A DNA stretch of 14,833 bases from Flavobacteriaceae bacterium (GCA_030829155.1 JAURBD010000034.1:1-14833); one strand, 5' to 3'; shown: positions 1 through 7,512, counted from the first letter of the stretch. A program made the numbers and translations. The notes: a model not told the origin generated them from the letters alone.

Positions 1-273
1 GTACTCCAAATAAGAAGAGTCCCGTTTTTGGATTAAAGTAAATATTCCGTTATCAACAAAGCTAACAAGACTATCAAAATTATTTGCATAAAAACCTTTA
101 ACGTCTTTGTGAGCAATTTGAGCTTTTCTAATTTCTTTTAATCGAGAAATTACATCAGCGTATCTTTCTTTTTTGATTTTATTAAAGTTTATAGGACCAT
201 TGATAGAATCATAAATTTTGTAACTAAAAAATATAATTAAAACCCATAGCACAGCTTGTATTGCAATCTTCAT
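1..273 (-). CDS. N-terminal part of a small membrane-anchored protein, function unknown
   Basis: An uninterrupted frame runs from ATG at 273 on the minus strand off the left edge of the window, giving 91 codons with no stop. The product begins MKIAIQAVLWVLIIFFSYK, a single hydrophobic segment at about residues 4-17 that looks like an N-terminal membrane anchor. A charged, probably helical stretch follows (KIKKERYADVISRLKEIRKA, about residues 28-47), then a segment with NNFDSLVSF and ends QKRDSSYLEY. From memory this resembles a conserved hypothetical protein of Flavobacteriaceae (about 200 residues or more) often found near the RecD-like helicase. No enzymatic motif is visible and I assign no function. 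It is divergent from the helicase gene and has a perfect -7 box 22 nt upstream of its ATG. The C-terminal part lies outside the window. Confidence 0.8.
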   Translation of the reverse strand, partial: MKIAIQAVLWVLIIFFSYKIYDSINGPINFNKIKKERYADVISRLKEIRKAQIAHKDVKGFYANNFDSLVSFVDNGIFTLIQKRDSSYLEY

Positions 274-295
274 TCTAAATGTTTTTGTTCAAAAA

Positions 296-303
296 CAAAT
301 CTA
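296..303 (-). promoter_or_regulatory. Putative -7 box (TAGATTTG) of the gene at 1-273
   Basis: On the minus strand, TAGATTTG is an exact match to the Bacteroidota -7 consensus TAnnTTTG. Nineteen bases further upstream the -33 position reads TTT instead of TTG, so that element is weak. The predicted transcript start, about 7 nt downstream, falls near 289 and gives a leader of about 16 nt. It lies in a perfect inverted repeat at 280-297 (see findings). Confidence 0.5.
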
Positions 304-369
304 CAATTTTTTTTTATTCATGAAAGTATTTAGGAAATGAATTATCTTCCCAAAAATTAAAATTTGATA

Positions 370-1794
370 ATGATTTCTACTGAGTTTAAAAGGCTGCTAA
401 ATGAAACTTTTCAATTTGAAGCTACTGTCTCCCAAAATCACTGGCTGGATTCAATTGTAGATTTTATATTCACCGAAGAGAAAAATGTTTTGTATTTGTT
501 GAAAGGTTATGCGGGAACAGGAAAATCTACTCTTGTAGGGCATCTGGTTAAATATCTAGTAAAAGCAAATTCTAAAGCTATATTGATGGCACCAACAGGA
601 CGAGCAGCAAAAGTTATTGCCAATTATTCAAATAAAAAGGCTAATACGATTCACAAACAAATTTATTACACTAAAAATGAAAAAGGATCAGGAGTTCAAT
701 TTGTGTTGAAACCCAATAAATATGAGAACACCATTTTTATTGTTGATGAAGCCTCTATGATTGGTGACGAACGTCAAAATGCCAAATTATTTGAAAATGG
801 ATCTCTTTTGGACGATCTTATGCAATATGTAGACTCGGGTTCGAATTGTAAATTAATGCTGGTAGGTGATCCGGCTCAGCTTCCTCCTGTACATCTTAAC
901 ATAAGTCCCGCATTAGATGGAGATTATTTAAAAAGTCAATTCAATAAAACTGTGACCGAATGTGAGTTGAAAGAAGTTGTGAGACAACAACAAGAATCGG
1001 GTATTTTAGCTAATGCCACTCAATTGAGAATTCAAATGAACCATGAACACAATGATTCCTTTGCATTTGACTTATCAATTGCATCTGATATTCAACGTTT
1101 GCAGGATGGAAATGAAATTCTAGAGCTTTTAGATGATTCTTTGCGAAATGAGGGGCTAGAAGACACTGTTTTTATTGTTCGCTCTAATAAAAGAGCAAAT
1201 CTTTACAATCAACAAATACGAAGTAGAATTCTTTTTTTAGAATCCGAATTATCGGTTGGAGATCAGTTAATGGTAGTAAAGAATAATTATTTTTGGTTGG
1301 AGCCTAATTCTTTACCGGGGTTCATAGCCAATGGGGATTTGGTTAAAGTACTTCGTGTTTTGAGCCATCATGAGCTTTATGATTTTAAATTTGCTAAAGT
1401 AGAAGTTCAACTAGTTGATTATCAAGAGGAGAATCCATTTGAGACAGTTTTATTATTGGATACTCTGAGCTCTGAAAACCCCTCATTAACATATGAAGAG
1501 AGTAATAGATTGTACCAAAATGTTCAGGAAGATTACCAACATCTAAGTTCAAAATATAAACGTTTTATGGCGGTAAAAAACAATTCTTATTTCAATGCAC
1601 TTCAAGTAAAATATTCTTATGCCATAACTTGTCATAAATCACAAGGTGGGCAATGGAAAAATGTTTTTATAGAACAGCCCTATTTGCCTGATGGCCCAGA
1701 TTTTAGTTATTTCCGTTGGCTGTATACAGCAATCACTCGAGCAGAATCCAAATTATATTTAGTTGGTTTTAAGAATGATTTTTTCTTGAAATAA
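370..1794 (+). CDS. RecD/Pif1-like superfamily 1 ATP-dependent DNA helicase
   Basis: A single-polypeptide helicase of 474 residues, predicted to unwind DNA 5'-3' in the cytoplasm. The SF1B motifs appear in order: Walker A GYAGTGKST (about 46-54), motif Ia APTGRAAK (74-81), Walker B IVDEASM (124-130), motif III LMLVGDPAQLPPV (162-174), motif IV near VVRQQQESGIL (203-213), motif V YAITCHKSQGGQW (417-429) and motif VI YTAITRAESKLYLVG (452-466). The last two form the UvrD_C_2-like C-terminal domain. It is much shorter than RecD of RecBCD or RecD2 and lacks their long N-terminal extensions; the length fits the stand-alone form common in Bacteroidota. A TTG two codons upstream (364) is also in frame, but ATG at 370 is the more ordinary start. 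Its cellular role, presumably DNA repair or replication, is inferred from family only. Confidence 0.9.
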   Translation: MISTEFKRLLNETFQFEATVSQNHWLDSIVDFIFTEEKNVLYLLKGYAGTGKSTLVGHLVKYLVKANSKAILMAPTGRAAKVIANYSNKKANTIHKQIYYTKNEKGSGVQFVLKPNKYENTIFIVDEASMIGDERQNAKLFENGSLLDDLMQYVDSGSNCKLMLVGDPAQLPPVHLNISPALDGDYLKSQFNKTVTECELKEVVRQQQESGILANATQLRIQMNHEHNDSFAFDLSIASDIQRLQDGNEILELLDDSLRNEGLEDTVFIVRSNKRANLYNQQIRSRILFLESELSVGDQLMVVKNNYFWLEPNSLPGFIANGDLVKVLRVLSHHELYDFKFAKVEVQLVDYQEENPFETVLLLDTLSSENPSLTYEESNRLYQNVQEDYQHLSSKYKRFMAVKNNSYFNALQVKYSYAITCHKSQGGQWKNVFIEQPYLPDGPDFSYFRWLYTAITRAESKLYLVGFKNDFFLK

Positions 1795-1829
1795 AACAAA
1801 ACAAAAGCTAAAGTTAAGTTTACACTTAG

Positions 1830-1837
1830 TATTTTTG
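1830..1837 (+). promoter_or_regulatory. Putative -7 box (TATTTTTG) upstream of kdsB
   Basis: TATTTTTG matches the Bacteroidota -7 consensus TAnnTTTG exactly. It lies in the 61-nt gap between the helicase stop and the kdsB ATG at 1856 and predicts a start near 1844, about 12 nt before the ATG. No TTG is found at the expected -33 spacing. It suggests that kdsB and the acyltransferase can be transcribed independently of the helicase. Confidence 0.4.
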
Positions 1838-1855
1838 AATATCATTTTATAATTT

Positions 1856-2587
1856 ATGAAAATTATCGCTGTTATTCCTGCACGTTATCAGGCCAGTCGT
1901 TTTCCGGGAAAACTTATGCAACCTCTAGGGGATTCTACTGTAATAGGGCATACGTATAAAAATGTTTTGCAAACTGCATTGTTTTCTGAGGTTATTGTAG
2001 CAACCGATAATGATGCTATACAAAATGAAATTGAAACCTTGGGCGGATCTGTTTTCCGCAGCAAGAAAGAACATGAGTGTGGCAGTGATCGAATCGCTGA
2101 AGCAGTTGAACATAGTGATGCAGATATTGTAATCAATATTCAGGGAGATGAACCCTTTTTAAAACAAAAAAGTCTTAAAGCCCTTCTTGAAGTTTTTGAA
2201 ACAGATTTGAACAAGGAAATAGACCTGGCATCTCTAATGATTCCATTTAATAAAAAAAAGGAAGTAGAAAATCTTAATAATGTAAAAGTAATTGTAGACC
2301 AATTCAATTGCGCACTCTATTTTTCGAGAATTCCAATTCCATTTTATCGAGATAAAGAACTTCCAAAGAATTATTTTAAACACATTGGTGTATATGCCTT
2401 TAGAAAAGAGGCCTTACTTCATTTTAGTTCTTCTGAAATGACTCCTTTAGAACAAGCTGAAAAAATTGAATGTATCCGCTATTTAGAGCAGGGAAAAAAA
2501 ATGAAAATGGTTTTAACCCATGAAATTTCCATTGGAATTGATACTCCAGAAGATTTAAATAAAGCTCAGCAGTTTCTAAAAAAATAA
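1856..2587 (+). CDS. kdsB: 3-deoxy-manno-octulosonate cytidylyltransferase (CMP-Kdo synthetase)
   Basis: KdsB activates Kdo with CTP to give CMP-Kdo, the donor used to add Kdo to lipid A during LPS core synthesis in the cytoplasm. The protein has 243 residues, close to the usual length of about 245-250. Visible family signatures are the nucleotide-binding N-terminus IPARYQASRFPGKL (about 7-20), VIVATDNDAI (46-55), the KEHECGSDRIAEA segment (71-83; compare SEHxSGTDR in other KdsB), the metal/nucleotide motif NIQGDEPF (94-101), HIGVYAFRKEAL (about 176-187) and the C-terminal GIDTPEDL (227-234). ATG 1856 places the β-strand IIAVIPAR directly at the start, as in homologues. The acyltransferase follows 10 nt downstream and is probably co-transcribed. 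KdsB indicates a Gram-negative envelope with Kdo-containing lipid A. Confidence 0.95.
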   Translation: MKIIAVIPARYQASRFPGKLMQPLGDSTVIGHTYKNVLQTALFSEVIVATDNDAIQNEIETLGGSVFRSKKEHECGSDRIAEAVEHSDADIVINIQGDEPFLKQKSLKALLEVFETDLNKEIDLASLMIPFNKKKEVENLNNVKVIVDQFNCALYFSRIPIPFYRDKELPKNYFKHIGVYAFRKEALLHFSSSEMTPLEQAEKIECIRYLEQGKKMKMVLTHEISIGIDTPEDLNKAQQFLKK

Positions 2588-2597
2588 ATTTATCTCT

Positions 2598-3149
2598 ATG
2601 TTTCATTTCTTTTCTAAATTAATATTACTCAATATTTTAAAATGGAAAGTAATTGGCTATTTTCCAAAACTTCCAAAATTCATTATTGCTGTTGCTCCAC
2701 ATACCAGCAATTATGATTTTATGGTTGGAATAATGATTCGAAGTATTTTGAAAGAAGAAATTAATTATGTTGGAAAAAAAGAATTATTCAACCCACTTAC
2801 CTCATGGTTTTTCAAAGGTTTGGGTGGAGCCCCTTTGAATAGAAAAGGCAATCAAAATGTTGTAGAAGGAATAGTGAATATTTATGATAATCGAAAAACA
2901 TTTCGTCTTGCAATAGCACCTGAAGGAACCAGAAAACCTGTTACAGATTGGAAATCAGGATTTTATTATATTGCAAAAGGTGCCAAAATTCCGATTCAAT
3001 TGGTAGCCTTTGATTATTCGAAAAGGATAATCAAATTTTATCCCTTATTTACCCCAACAGATAATGTAGAGCAAGATTTTATTAAAATGAAAAATTATTT
3101 TAAAGGTGTAAAAGGTAAAATACCCGCAAATGGGATTTTTAATTTGTAA
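2598..3149 (+). CDS. Small PlsC/LPLAT-type acyltransferase
   Basis: A 183-residue protein with the two core motifs of the glycerophosphate/lysophospholipid acyltransferase superfamily: HTSNYD (H35-x4-D40), the catalytic His-Asp pair, and APEGTR (EGTR at 109-112), the acceptor-phosphate binding motif. GGAPLNRKG (76-84) fits the intermediate conserved block. The N-terminus is moderately hydrophobic (about residues 3-14) but there is no clear multi-helix membrane region, so a peripheral inner-membrane protein is likely. Members are usually annotated as 1-acyl-sn-glycerol-3-phosphate acyltransferase, but the true acceptor cannot be read from sequence. Adjacency to kdsB (10-nt gap) hints at an envelope-lipid role, which is inference. 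Its last 11 bases overlap the 3' end of the convergent yebC gene. Confidence 0.85.
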   Translation: MFHFFSKLILLNILKWKVIGYFPKLPKFIIAVAPHTSNYDFMVGIMIRSILKEEINYVGKKELFNPLTSWFFKGLGGAPLNRKGNQNVVEGIVNIYDNRKTFRLAIAPEGTRKPVTDWKSGFYYIAKGAKIPIQLVAFDYSKRIIKFYPLFTPTDNVEQDFIKMKNYFKGVKGKIPANGIFNL

Positions 3150-3855
3150 GATCTAAATTGTGATACACATTCATAACATCATCGTCTTCTTCTATTTTTT
3201 CAAATAGTTTTTCTACCTCTTCTACTTGTTCAGAATTCAATTTGGTTAGGTTTTGAGGTATTCTTTCAAAGCCTGAAGATAGAATTTCGAAGGATCTGTT
3301 TTCAAGTTCCTTTTGAATGGTGCCAAAATTTTCGAATGGCCCATAAAGTAATACTCCATCATCATCAGCGAAAACTTCTTCAACTCCATAGTCAATAAAT
3401 TCTAATTCCAATTGTTCTGGGTCAATGTTTTCCGAATTGATTCTGAAATTACAAGTACGATCAAACATAAATTCGACAGATCCAGAGGTACCTAAATTTC
3501 CTTTTGCTTTGTTAAAATAACTTCTGACATTAGCAACGGTTCTATTGTTATTATCTGTAGCTGTTTCTATTAAAACTGCAATTCCGAAGGGAGCATATCC
3601 TTCGAAAAGCACTTCCTTATAATTCTCTGTATTCTTGTCAGAAGCCTTTTTTATTGCACGCTCAACATTATCTTTGGGCATGTTGGCTGCTTTTGCATTT
3701 TGAATGACAGCTCTGAGTCTAGGGTTGTTATCAGGGTCTGGGCCTCCTTCATTTACAGCAATTACGAGATCTTTACCAATTCGTGTAAAGGTTTTGGCCA
3801 TAGCTGACCAACGTTTCATTTTTCTTGCTTTTCTAAATTCAAATGCTCTTCCCAT
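3139..3855 (-). CDS. yebC: YebC/PmpR/TACO1-family protein
   Basis: A 238-residue protein starting MGRAFEFRKARKMKRWSAMAKTFTRIGKDLV, the near-invariant YebC N-terminus. Further signatures are GGPDPDNNPRLRAVIQNAKAANMPKDNVERAIKK, YEGYAPFGIAVLIETATDNNNRT and the acidic tail EKIEEDDDVMNVYHNL. The frame can be extended eight codons upstream to an ATG at 3879, but homologues begin at MGRAF, and the extension would run over a promoter-like -7 box, so ATG 3855 is chosen. YebC proteins were long annotated as DNA-binding regulators (PmpR). More recent work on YebC/TACO1 proteins supports a ribosome-associated role in translating difficult, proline-rich sequences; which applies here is unknown. The gene lies 58 nt downstream of the SDR gene on the same strand, and its stop overlaps the end of the acyltransferase gene. 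Confidence 0.95.
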   Translation of the reverse strand: MGRAFEFRKARKMKRWSAMAKTFTRIGKDLVIAVNEGGPDPDNNPRLRAVIQNAKAANMPKDNVERAIKKASDKNTENYKEVLFEGYAPFGIAVLIETATDNNNRTVANVRSYFNKAKGNLGTSGSVEFMFDRTCNFRINSENIDPEQLELEFIDYGVEEVFADDDGVLLYGPFENFGTIQKELENRSFEILSSGFERIPQNLTKLNSEQVEEVEKLFEKIEEDDDVMNVYHNLDLTN

Positions 3856-3876
3856 TTCAATCTTTTTACATTTATG

Positions 3877-3884
3877 CAAATATA
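3877..3884 (-). promoter_or_regulatory. Putative -7 box (TATATTTG) of yebC
   Basis: On the minus strand, TATATTTG is an exact TAnnTTTG match located 21 nt upstream of the yebC ATG, giving a predicted leader of about 15 nt. A TTA, rather than TTG, lies about 20 nt upstream. It supports the start at 3855 and independent transcription of yebC, although read-through from the SDR gene is also possible. Confidence 0.45.
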
Positions 3885-3913
3885 AAAAAGTATTAAGCGT
3901 TATGTAACTAGTT

Positions 3914-4726
3914 TTACAGTAAATATAAATCTTCTAGGATCGATTCATACGAAACATTAAGGTGGGAGGGAAGTTTATTTTCTTTAGGAAGTACAGCTAA
4001 ATATCTCATTTGATTGGAGGTAAATATTTGCTTAAAAATAGCACCCTTCAGTTTTCTCCTTAAAATCATTCGTCTTATGAAATCAAAATGAGTTATTAAA
4101 TCAACGCTACCCAGGTGGAAGATTCCTGTTAATTTTTGATTTATGATATAATGTATTTGTTGACTTAGTTTGCGATCACTTGTTACATTTATAATTGTAT
4201 TGGGAAATACTTCTAGAGGCTGATTTGACGCAACCAGAATTTCAATTTCTTTAGTTCTTGGGGCATTATTTCCAAAAACCATTGGGAGACGAGCAATTAC
4301 AAATTTGGAGGGAGGTAATTTCAAAAGACTGTTTTCAATTCTGATTTTAAAACGTCCATAAGGACTTTCAGATAATGTTTTGTCAAATTCATAAGATGGG
4401 TAGTTTTCAAACGCATCAAATACATTCGAGGAAGAGAGAAACATTAAACGGCAATTAAAGTTTTGAATGTAGGTTACTAGATGTTCATGACATTTTAATT
4501 GCTCTTTAAAGGGGCCTCGTAAGCAGGATATTATAAGTTGTGGTTTTACCTTTTTTAAAATCGATAGTATATTACTTTCTTTAAGACTAAAATAAAAAAA
4601 ATTTTGTTGTTTTGAGTACTTATTTTCATTGAAATAGGTGCCGTAGGTGTCAAAATAAGGGTTCAATTCTCGATAAAGTGAGTTGCCTATAAAACCACTT
4701 CCTCCAAGAATCAATATTTTTTTCAA
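3914..4726 (-). CDS. RmlD-like SDR / sugar-nucleotide-binding family protein, TTG start
   Basis: A 270-residue extended short-chain dehydrogenase/reductase-like protein. The N-terminus MKKILILGGSGFIG carries the NAD(P)-binding GxxGxxG fingerprint (G8, G11, G14). SSSNVF (98-103) matches the active-site Ser region, and Y123-GRF-K127 is the YxxxK catalytic pair. RLPMVFG (146-152) is typical of dTDP-4-dehydrorhamnose reductase (RmlD)-like proteins. The substrate cannot be told; a nucleotide-sugar or unrelated small substrate is possible. The start is TTG: the only in-frame codons between the gcvT stop and the Rossmann strand are ACC GAT TTT ATT TTG, and no ATG exists before the nucleotide-binding motif. 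The gene is 12 nt downstream of gcvT in the same reading frame, so translational coupling is likely. Confidence 0.85.
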   Translation of the reverse strand: MKKILILGGSGFIGNSLYRELNPYFDTYGTYFNENKYSKQQNFFYFSLKESNILSILKKVKPQLIISCLRGPFKEQLKCHEHLVTYIQNFNCRLMFLSSSNVFDAFENYPSYEFDKTLSESPYGRFKIRIENSLLKLPPSKFVIARLPMVFGNNAPRTKEIEILVASNQPLEVFPNTIINVTSDRKLSQQIHYIINQKLTGIFHLGSVDLITHFDFIRRMILRRKLKGAIFKQIFTSNQMRYLAVLPKENKLPSHLNVSYESILEDLYLL

Positions 4727-4738
4727 AATAAAATCGGT

Positions 4739-5824
4739 TTATGCCTTATAAAAAGGCAATGAGATTATTTTAGCACTAAGCATTTTATTTCTAACCTGAA
4801 GCTGTATTTCTGTACCCACTACACTGAACTTTTTTGGTACATATCCCAAGCCAATTCCAATATTTAATGAAGGAGCTTGAGTTCCAGAAGTTACTCGTCC
4901 AATCATATTTCCATCGAGATCAAAAAGCTTGAGGTCGGTTCGAGGAATTCCTCTTTCTTGTAATTTAAATCCTACCAAACTATTTGAAGTACCCTCGCTT
5001 TTTTGTTTGCCCAGAACTTCTGCATGAATAAAATCGGTGCTAGGACGAGTTACCCATCCTAGTCCTGCTTCAATAGGGGATTGATTTTCATTTATTTCAT
5101 TACCGTAAAGGCAGTAACCCATTTCGAGTCTGAGCGTGTCTCTTGCAGCTAGTCCAATGGGTTTAATTTCATAATCTTTACCGGCTTTAAATATTGCATT
5201 CCAAACTTTTTTAACTTCAGTATTGGGGACATAAATCTCTAAACCTCCGGAGCCTGTGTATCCAGTAGTCGCAATTAAAACGTCATCAACAGCTGCAAAA
5301 ATTCCTGTTTGATGAGAATAAAATGGGAGTTGATTGAGTTCAACTGTAGTTAAAGATTGCATGGCTTCAATAGCTTTGGGCCCTTGAACTGCCAATAAAG
5401 AATATTCATGAGATGCATTTGTGAGTTTAGCATTATGAACTTTGTTTTGTTCATTTATCCAATTCCAATCTTTTTCAATATTAGATGCATTTACCACCAA
5501 TAGATATCGGTCTTCGGTCAATTGGTAAACAATCAAATCATCAACTACTCCACCTTTTGTGTTGGGAAGGTAATTGTATTGTGCTTTTCCGGGGGTAAGT
5601 TTTGAGATATCATTGCTGCAAATGTGCTGAAGTAGACTAATTGCACTAGGTCCTTCAACAAAAAACTCACCCATATGCGATACGTCAAAAACACCAACAC
5701 TATTTCGAACAGCCAGATGTTCTTTTGTAACCCCTTCATAGTGGACTGGCATCAAGAAGCCTCCAAAAGAAACCATTTTTGCTCCGAGGGAAACATGAGT
5801 GTCATAAAGTTTGGTTTTCAACAT
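4739..5824 (-). CDS. gcvT: Aminomethyltransferase, glycine cleavage system T-protein
   Basis: GcvT takes the aminomethyl group from H-protein lipoamide, releases ammonia and transfers the one-carbon unit to tetrahydrofolate. The length of 361 residues is normal for the family. Signatures are YDTHVSLGAKMVSFGGFLMPVHY at the N-terminus, VGVFDVSHMGE (43-53), GGVVDDLIVY (91-100) with the conserved catalytic Asp pair at 95-96, VNASNIEKDW (111-120) in the folate-binding domain, TGYTGSGGLEIYV, ARDTLRLEMGYCLYGNEI and a C-terminal barrel domain with GxVTSGTQAPSL. The other glycine-cleavage genes (gcvH, gcvP) are not in the window, so the system is dispersed, as is usual in Flavobacteriia. The gene heads a probable gcvT-SDR unit and is divergent from the aminopeptidase. 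Confidence 0.97.
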   Translation of the reverse strand: MLKTKLYDTHVSLGAKMVSFGGFLMPVHYEGVTKEHLAVRNSVGVFDVSHMGEFFVEGPSAISLLQHICSNDISKLTPGKAQYNYLPNTKGGVVDDLIVYQLTEDRYLLVVNASNIEKDWNWINEQNKVHNAKLTNASHEYSLLAVQGPKAIEAMQSLTTVELNQLPFYSHQTGIFAAVDDVLIATTGYTGSGGLEIYVPNTEVKKVWNAIFKAGKDYEIKPIGLAARDTLRLEMGYCLYGNEINENQSPIEAGLGWVTRPSTDFIHAEVLGKQKSEGTSNSLVGFKLQERGIPRTDLKLFDLDGNMIGRVTSGTQAPSLNIGIGLGYVPKKFSVVGTEIQLQVRNKMLSAKIISLPFYKA

Positions 5825-5856
5825 CTTGATTAATTTTTTATTGGTACATTTAGCCC

Positions 5857-5886
5857 TAAAGATAAGGTCTTTTAACGTATTTTCAA
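5857..5886 (-). promoter_or_regulatory. Putative gcvT promoter, TTG-N19-TATCTTTA
   Basis: On the minus strand, TTG (5886-5884) is followed after exactly 19 nt by TATCTTTA (5864-5857), matching the Bacteroidota layout TTG-N19-TAnnTTTG except for the last base. The predicted transcript start is near 5850, giving a leader of about 26 nt before the gcvT ATG at 5824. On the plus strand of the same 83-nt gap, TACATTTA at 5845-5852 is a weaker candidate for the aminopeptidase. Confidence 0.45.
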
Positions 5887-5907
5887 TTCGAAAAAATTAA
5901 ATTTAAC

Positions 5908-7512
5908 ATGCAAAAATCAATCCTGTCTTTTGTTATTTTTTTCATTTTTATTGTTCCAATAAGTGCACAAAAAGCAAAACTAACTCCTAATTTCCACAAG
6001 TCCAAGCGAGATGCATTACGTTCAAAAATGCCTGCGAATAGTGTAGCCGTATTATTTGCAAATCCAGTACGTAATCGTGCGAACGATGTTGATTATGTTT
6101 ACCATCCAGACCCTAATTTTTACTATTTAACCGGATTCAAAGAGCCTCAAGCGGTTTTGGTAATTTTTAAAAACCCTCAAAAGGATGATCAAGGGTTTTA
6201 TTTTGATCAACTTTTTATTCAAGAACGAGATGCCAGAGCAGAACAATGGAATGGATATCGATTAGGATTAGAGGGCTCCAAGGCTTTGGGTATTGATCGC
6301 ATTTCTTTGCGCTCCGAATTTGTAAACAACCCATTGGACTTTACTTCGTTTGATGAGGTTTTGATTATTGATTTTAATAATGATGTTAGAAACGATAAGA
6401 ACGATCCCTATGATCTTTATGATCTTCAACGGACTTTAAAGGAGAATATTAACTATCCCAGAGATTTCAATCGTCTACGACACCAACTTTTGAAAAGAAT
6501 TCGAACTGTCAAAGAAGAAAACACTCAAAAACTAAAAAATGATATTAGATGGTATTCAGAAAGAAATCAGTCCATAGCTGAAGATCCTGCAATTCAAAAC
6601 TTTTTAGAATCTAAAACTTTGGAGGTTCCAGAAGATCTGAGAATGCAAGTCGCTTTTTTACTAAAAGATCAGTTTTTTGATGTAGAATTCCTAGAGAAAA
6701 TCTTAGGAGATCTGCGAGAGGTTAAAACAGCAGAGGAAGTTTATTTATTGAAAAAAGCTATTGAAATATCGGCGATTGGACAACGAGAAGTTATGAAAGC
6801 AATGCGACCCAATATGACTGAACGTGAAATTCAAGGAATTCACGAATTTGTATTTAAAAAATATGGAGCAGCCTATGAAGGATATCCCTCAATTGTAGGG
6901 GCCGGATCTAATGCTTGTGTGTTGCACTACATTGAAAATGATGAAGCTGGCTTGGATTCGGATTTAATCTTGATGGATTTGGGTGCAGAATATGAGGGGT
7001 ACACTGCTGATGTAACTCGAACGATTCCAAAGGATGGTACTTTTTCAGAACCCCAGAAACTGTTGTATCAAATTGTTTATGAAGCCCAAAATGCGGGTAT
7101 TGAAGCAGCTCTGATAGGAAATACTTCTTCACAAATAACTCAGATTACCCAAGTTGTGGTTGCAAATGGCCTCAAGCGTTTAGGAATTATTGAGTCCGAA
7201 AATCAGTTTAGAACCTATTACCCTCATGGTGCGGCTCACCATATAGGACTGGATGTACACGATTTATCCAATTATGGACCATTCAAGGCGAATGCAATTA
7301 TTACAGTTGAACCTGGTATTTACATTCCCAAAAACAGTGAGTGCGATCCAAAATGGTGGGGGATAGGGATTAGAATTGAAGATGATATCTTGATTACGGA
7401 AAATGAACCTGTAAATTTATCAGCCAATGCTCCTAGATCATGGCAGGCTATCGAAACCCTTATGAAAGAATCGAGTCCTCTAGATCAATTTCTTTTACCT
7501 GAGTTGGACTAG
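5908..7512 (+). CDS. pepP: Exported Xaa-Pro aminopeptidase, M24 family
   Basis: A metallo-aminopeptidase that removes an N-terminal residue before proline. A Sec signal peptide is evident: K3, a hydrophobic core at about 5-17 (ILSFVIFFIFIVP), then ISA-Q with likely cleavage after A20, so the enzyme probably acts in the periplasm. An aminopeptidase-P N-terminal domain follows (about 25-180, with YLTGF at 73-77), then the pita-bread catalytic domain (about 270-515). All five metal ligands of the family can be placed: D357 (MDLG), D368 (ADVT), H444 (HGAAHHIG), E468 (VEPG) and E491 (RIED). H440 and H451 (LDVHD) fit the conserved accessory histidines. At 534 residues it is longer than E. coli PepP (about 440), reflecting the signal peptide and a larger linker at about 150-270. 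Its stop is separated by only 3 nt from the end of the convergent thrC. Confidence 0.93.
   Translation: MQKSILSFVIFFIFIVPISAQKAKLTPNFHKSKRDALRSKMPANSVAVLFANPVRNRANDVDYVYHPDPNFYYLTGFKEPQAVLVIFKNPQKDDQGFYFDQLFIQERDARAEQWNGYRLGLEGSKALGIDRISLRSEFVNNPLDFTSFDEVLIIDFNNDVRNDKNDPYDLYDLQRTLKENINYPRDFNRLRHQLLKRIRTVKEENTQKLKNDIRWYSERNQSIAEDPAIQNFLESKTLEVPEDLRMQVAFLLKDQFFDVEFLEKILGDLREVKTAEEVYLLKKAIEISAIGQREVMKAMRPNMTEREIQGIHEFVFKKYGAAYEGYPSIVGAGSNACVLHYIENDEAGLDSDLILMDLGAEYEGYTADVTRTIPKDGTFSEPQKLLYQIVYEAQNAGIEAALIGNTSSQITQITQVVVANGLKRLGIIESENQFRTYYPHGAAHHIGLDVHDLSNYGPFKANAIITVEPGIYIPKNSECDPKWWGIGIRIEDDILITENEPVNLSANAPRSWQAIETLMKESSPLDQFLLPELD

Noticed and set aside
1808..1836. Imperfect stem CTAaAGT...ACTTAG followed by TATTTTT as a helicase terminator
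   Set aside because: The stem is AT-rich with a bulge, and the T-run is better explained as the kdsB -7 box.
1888..2136. Minus-strand ORFs inside kdsB (also around 1925-2113 and 2424-2606)
   Set aside because: They lie antisense to a strongly conserved gene, have no recognisable motifs, and are shadows of its codon use.
3856..3879. Eight-codon N-terminal extension of yebC (ATG at 3879)
   Set aside because: Family members start at MGRAFEFRKARK, and the extension overlaps an exact -7 promoter box, so ATG 3855 is preferred.
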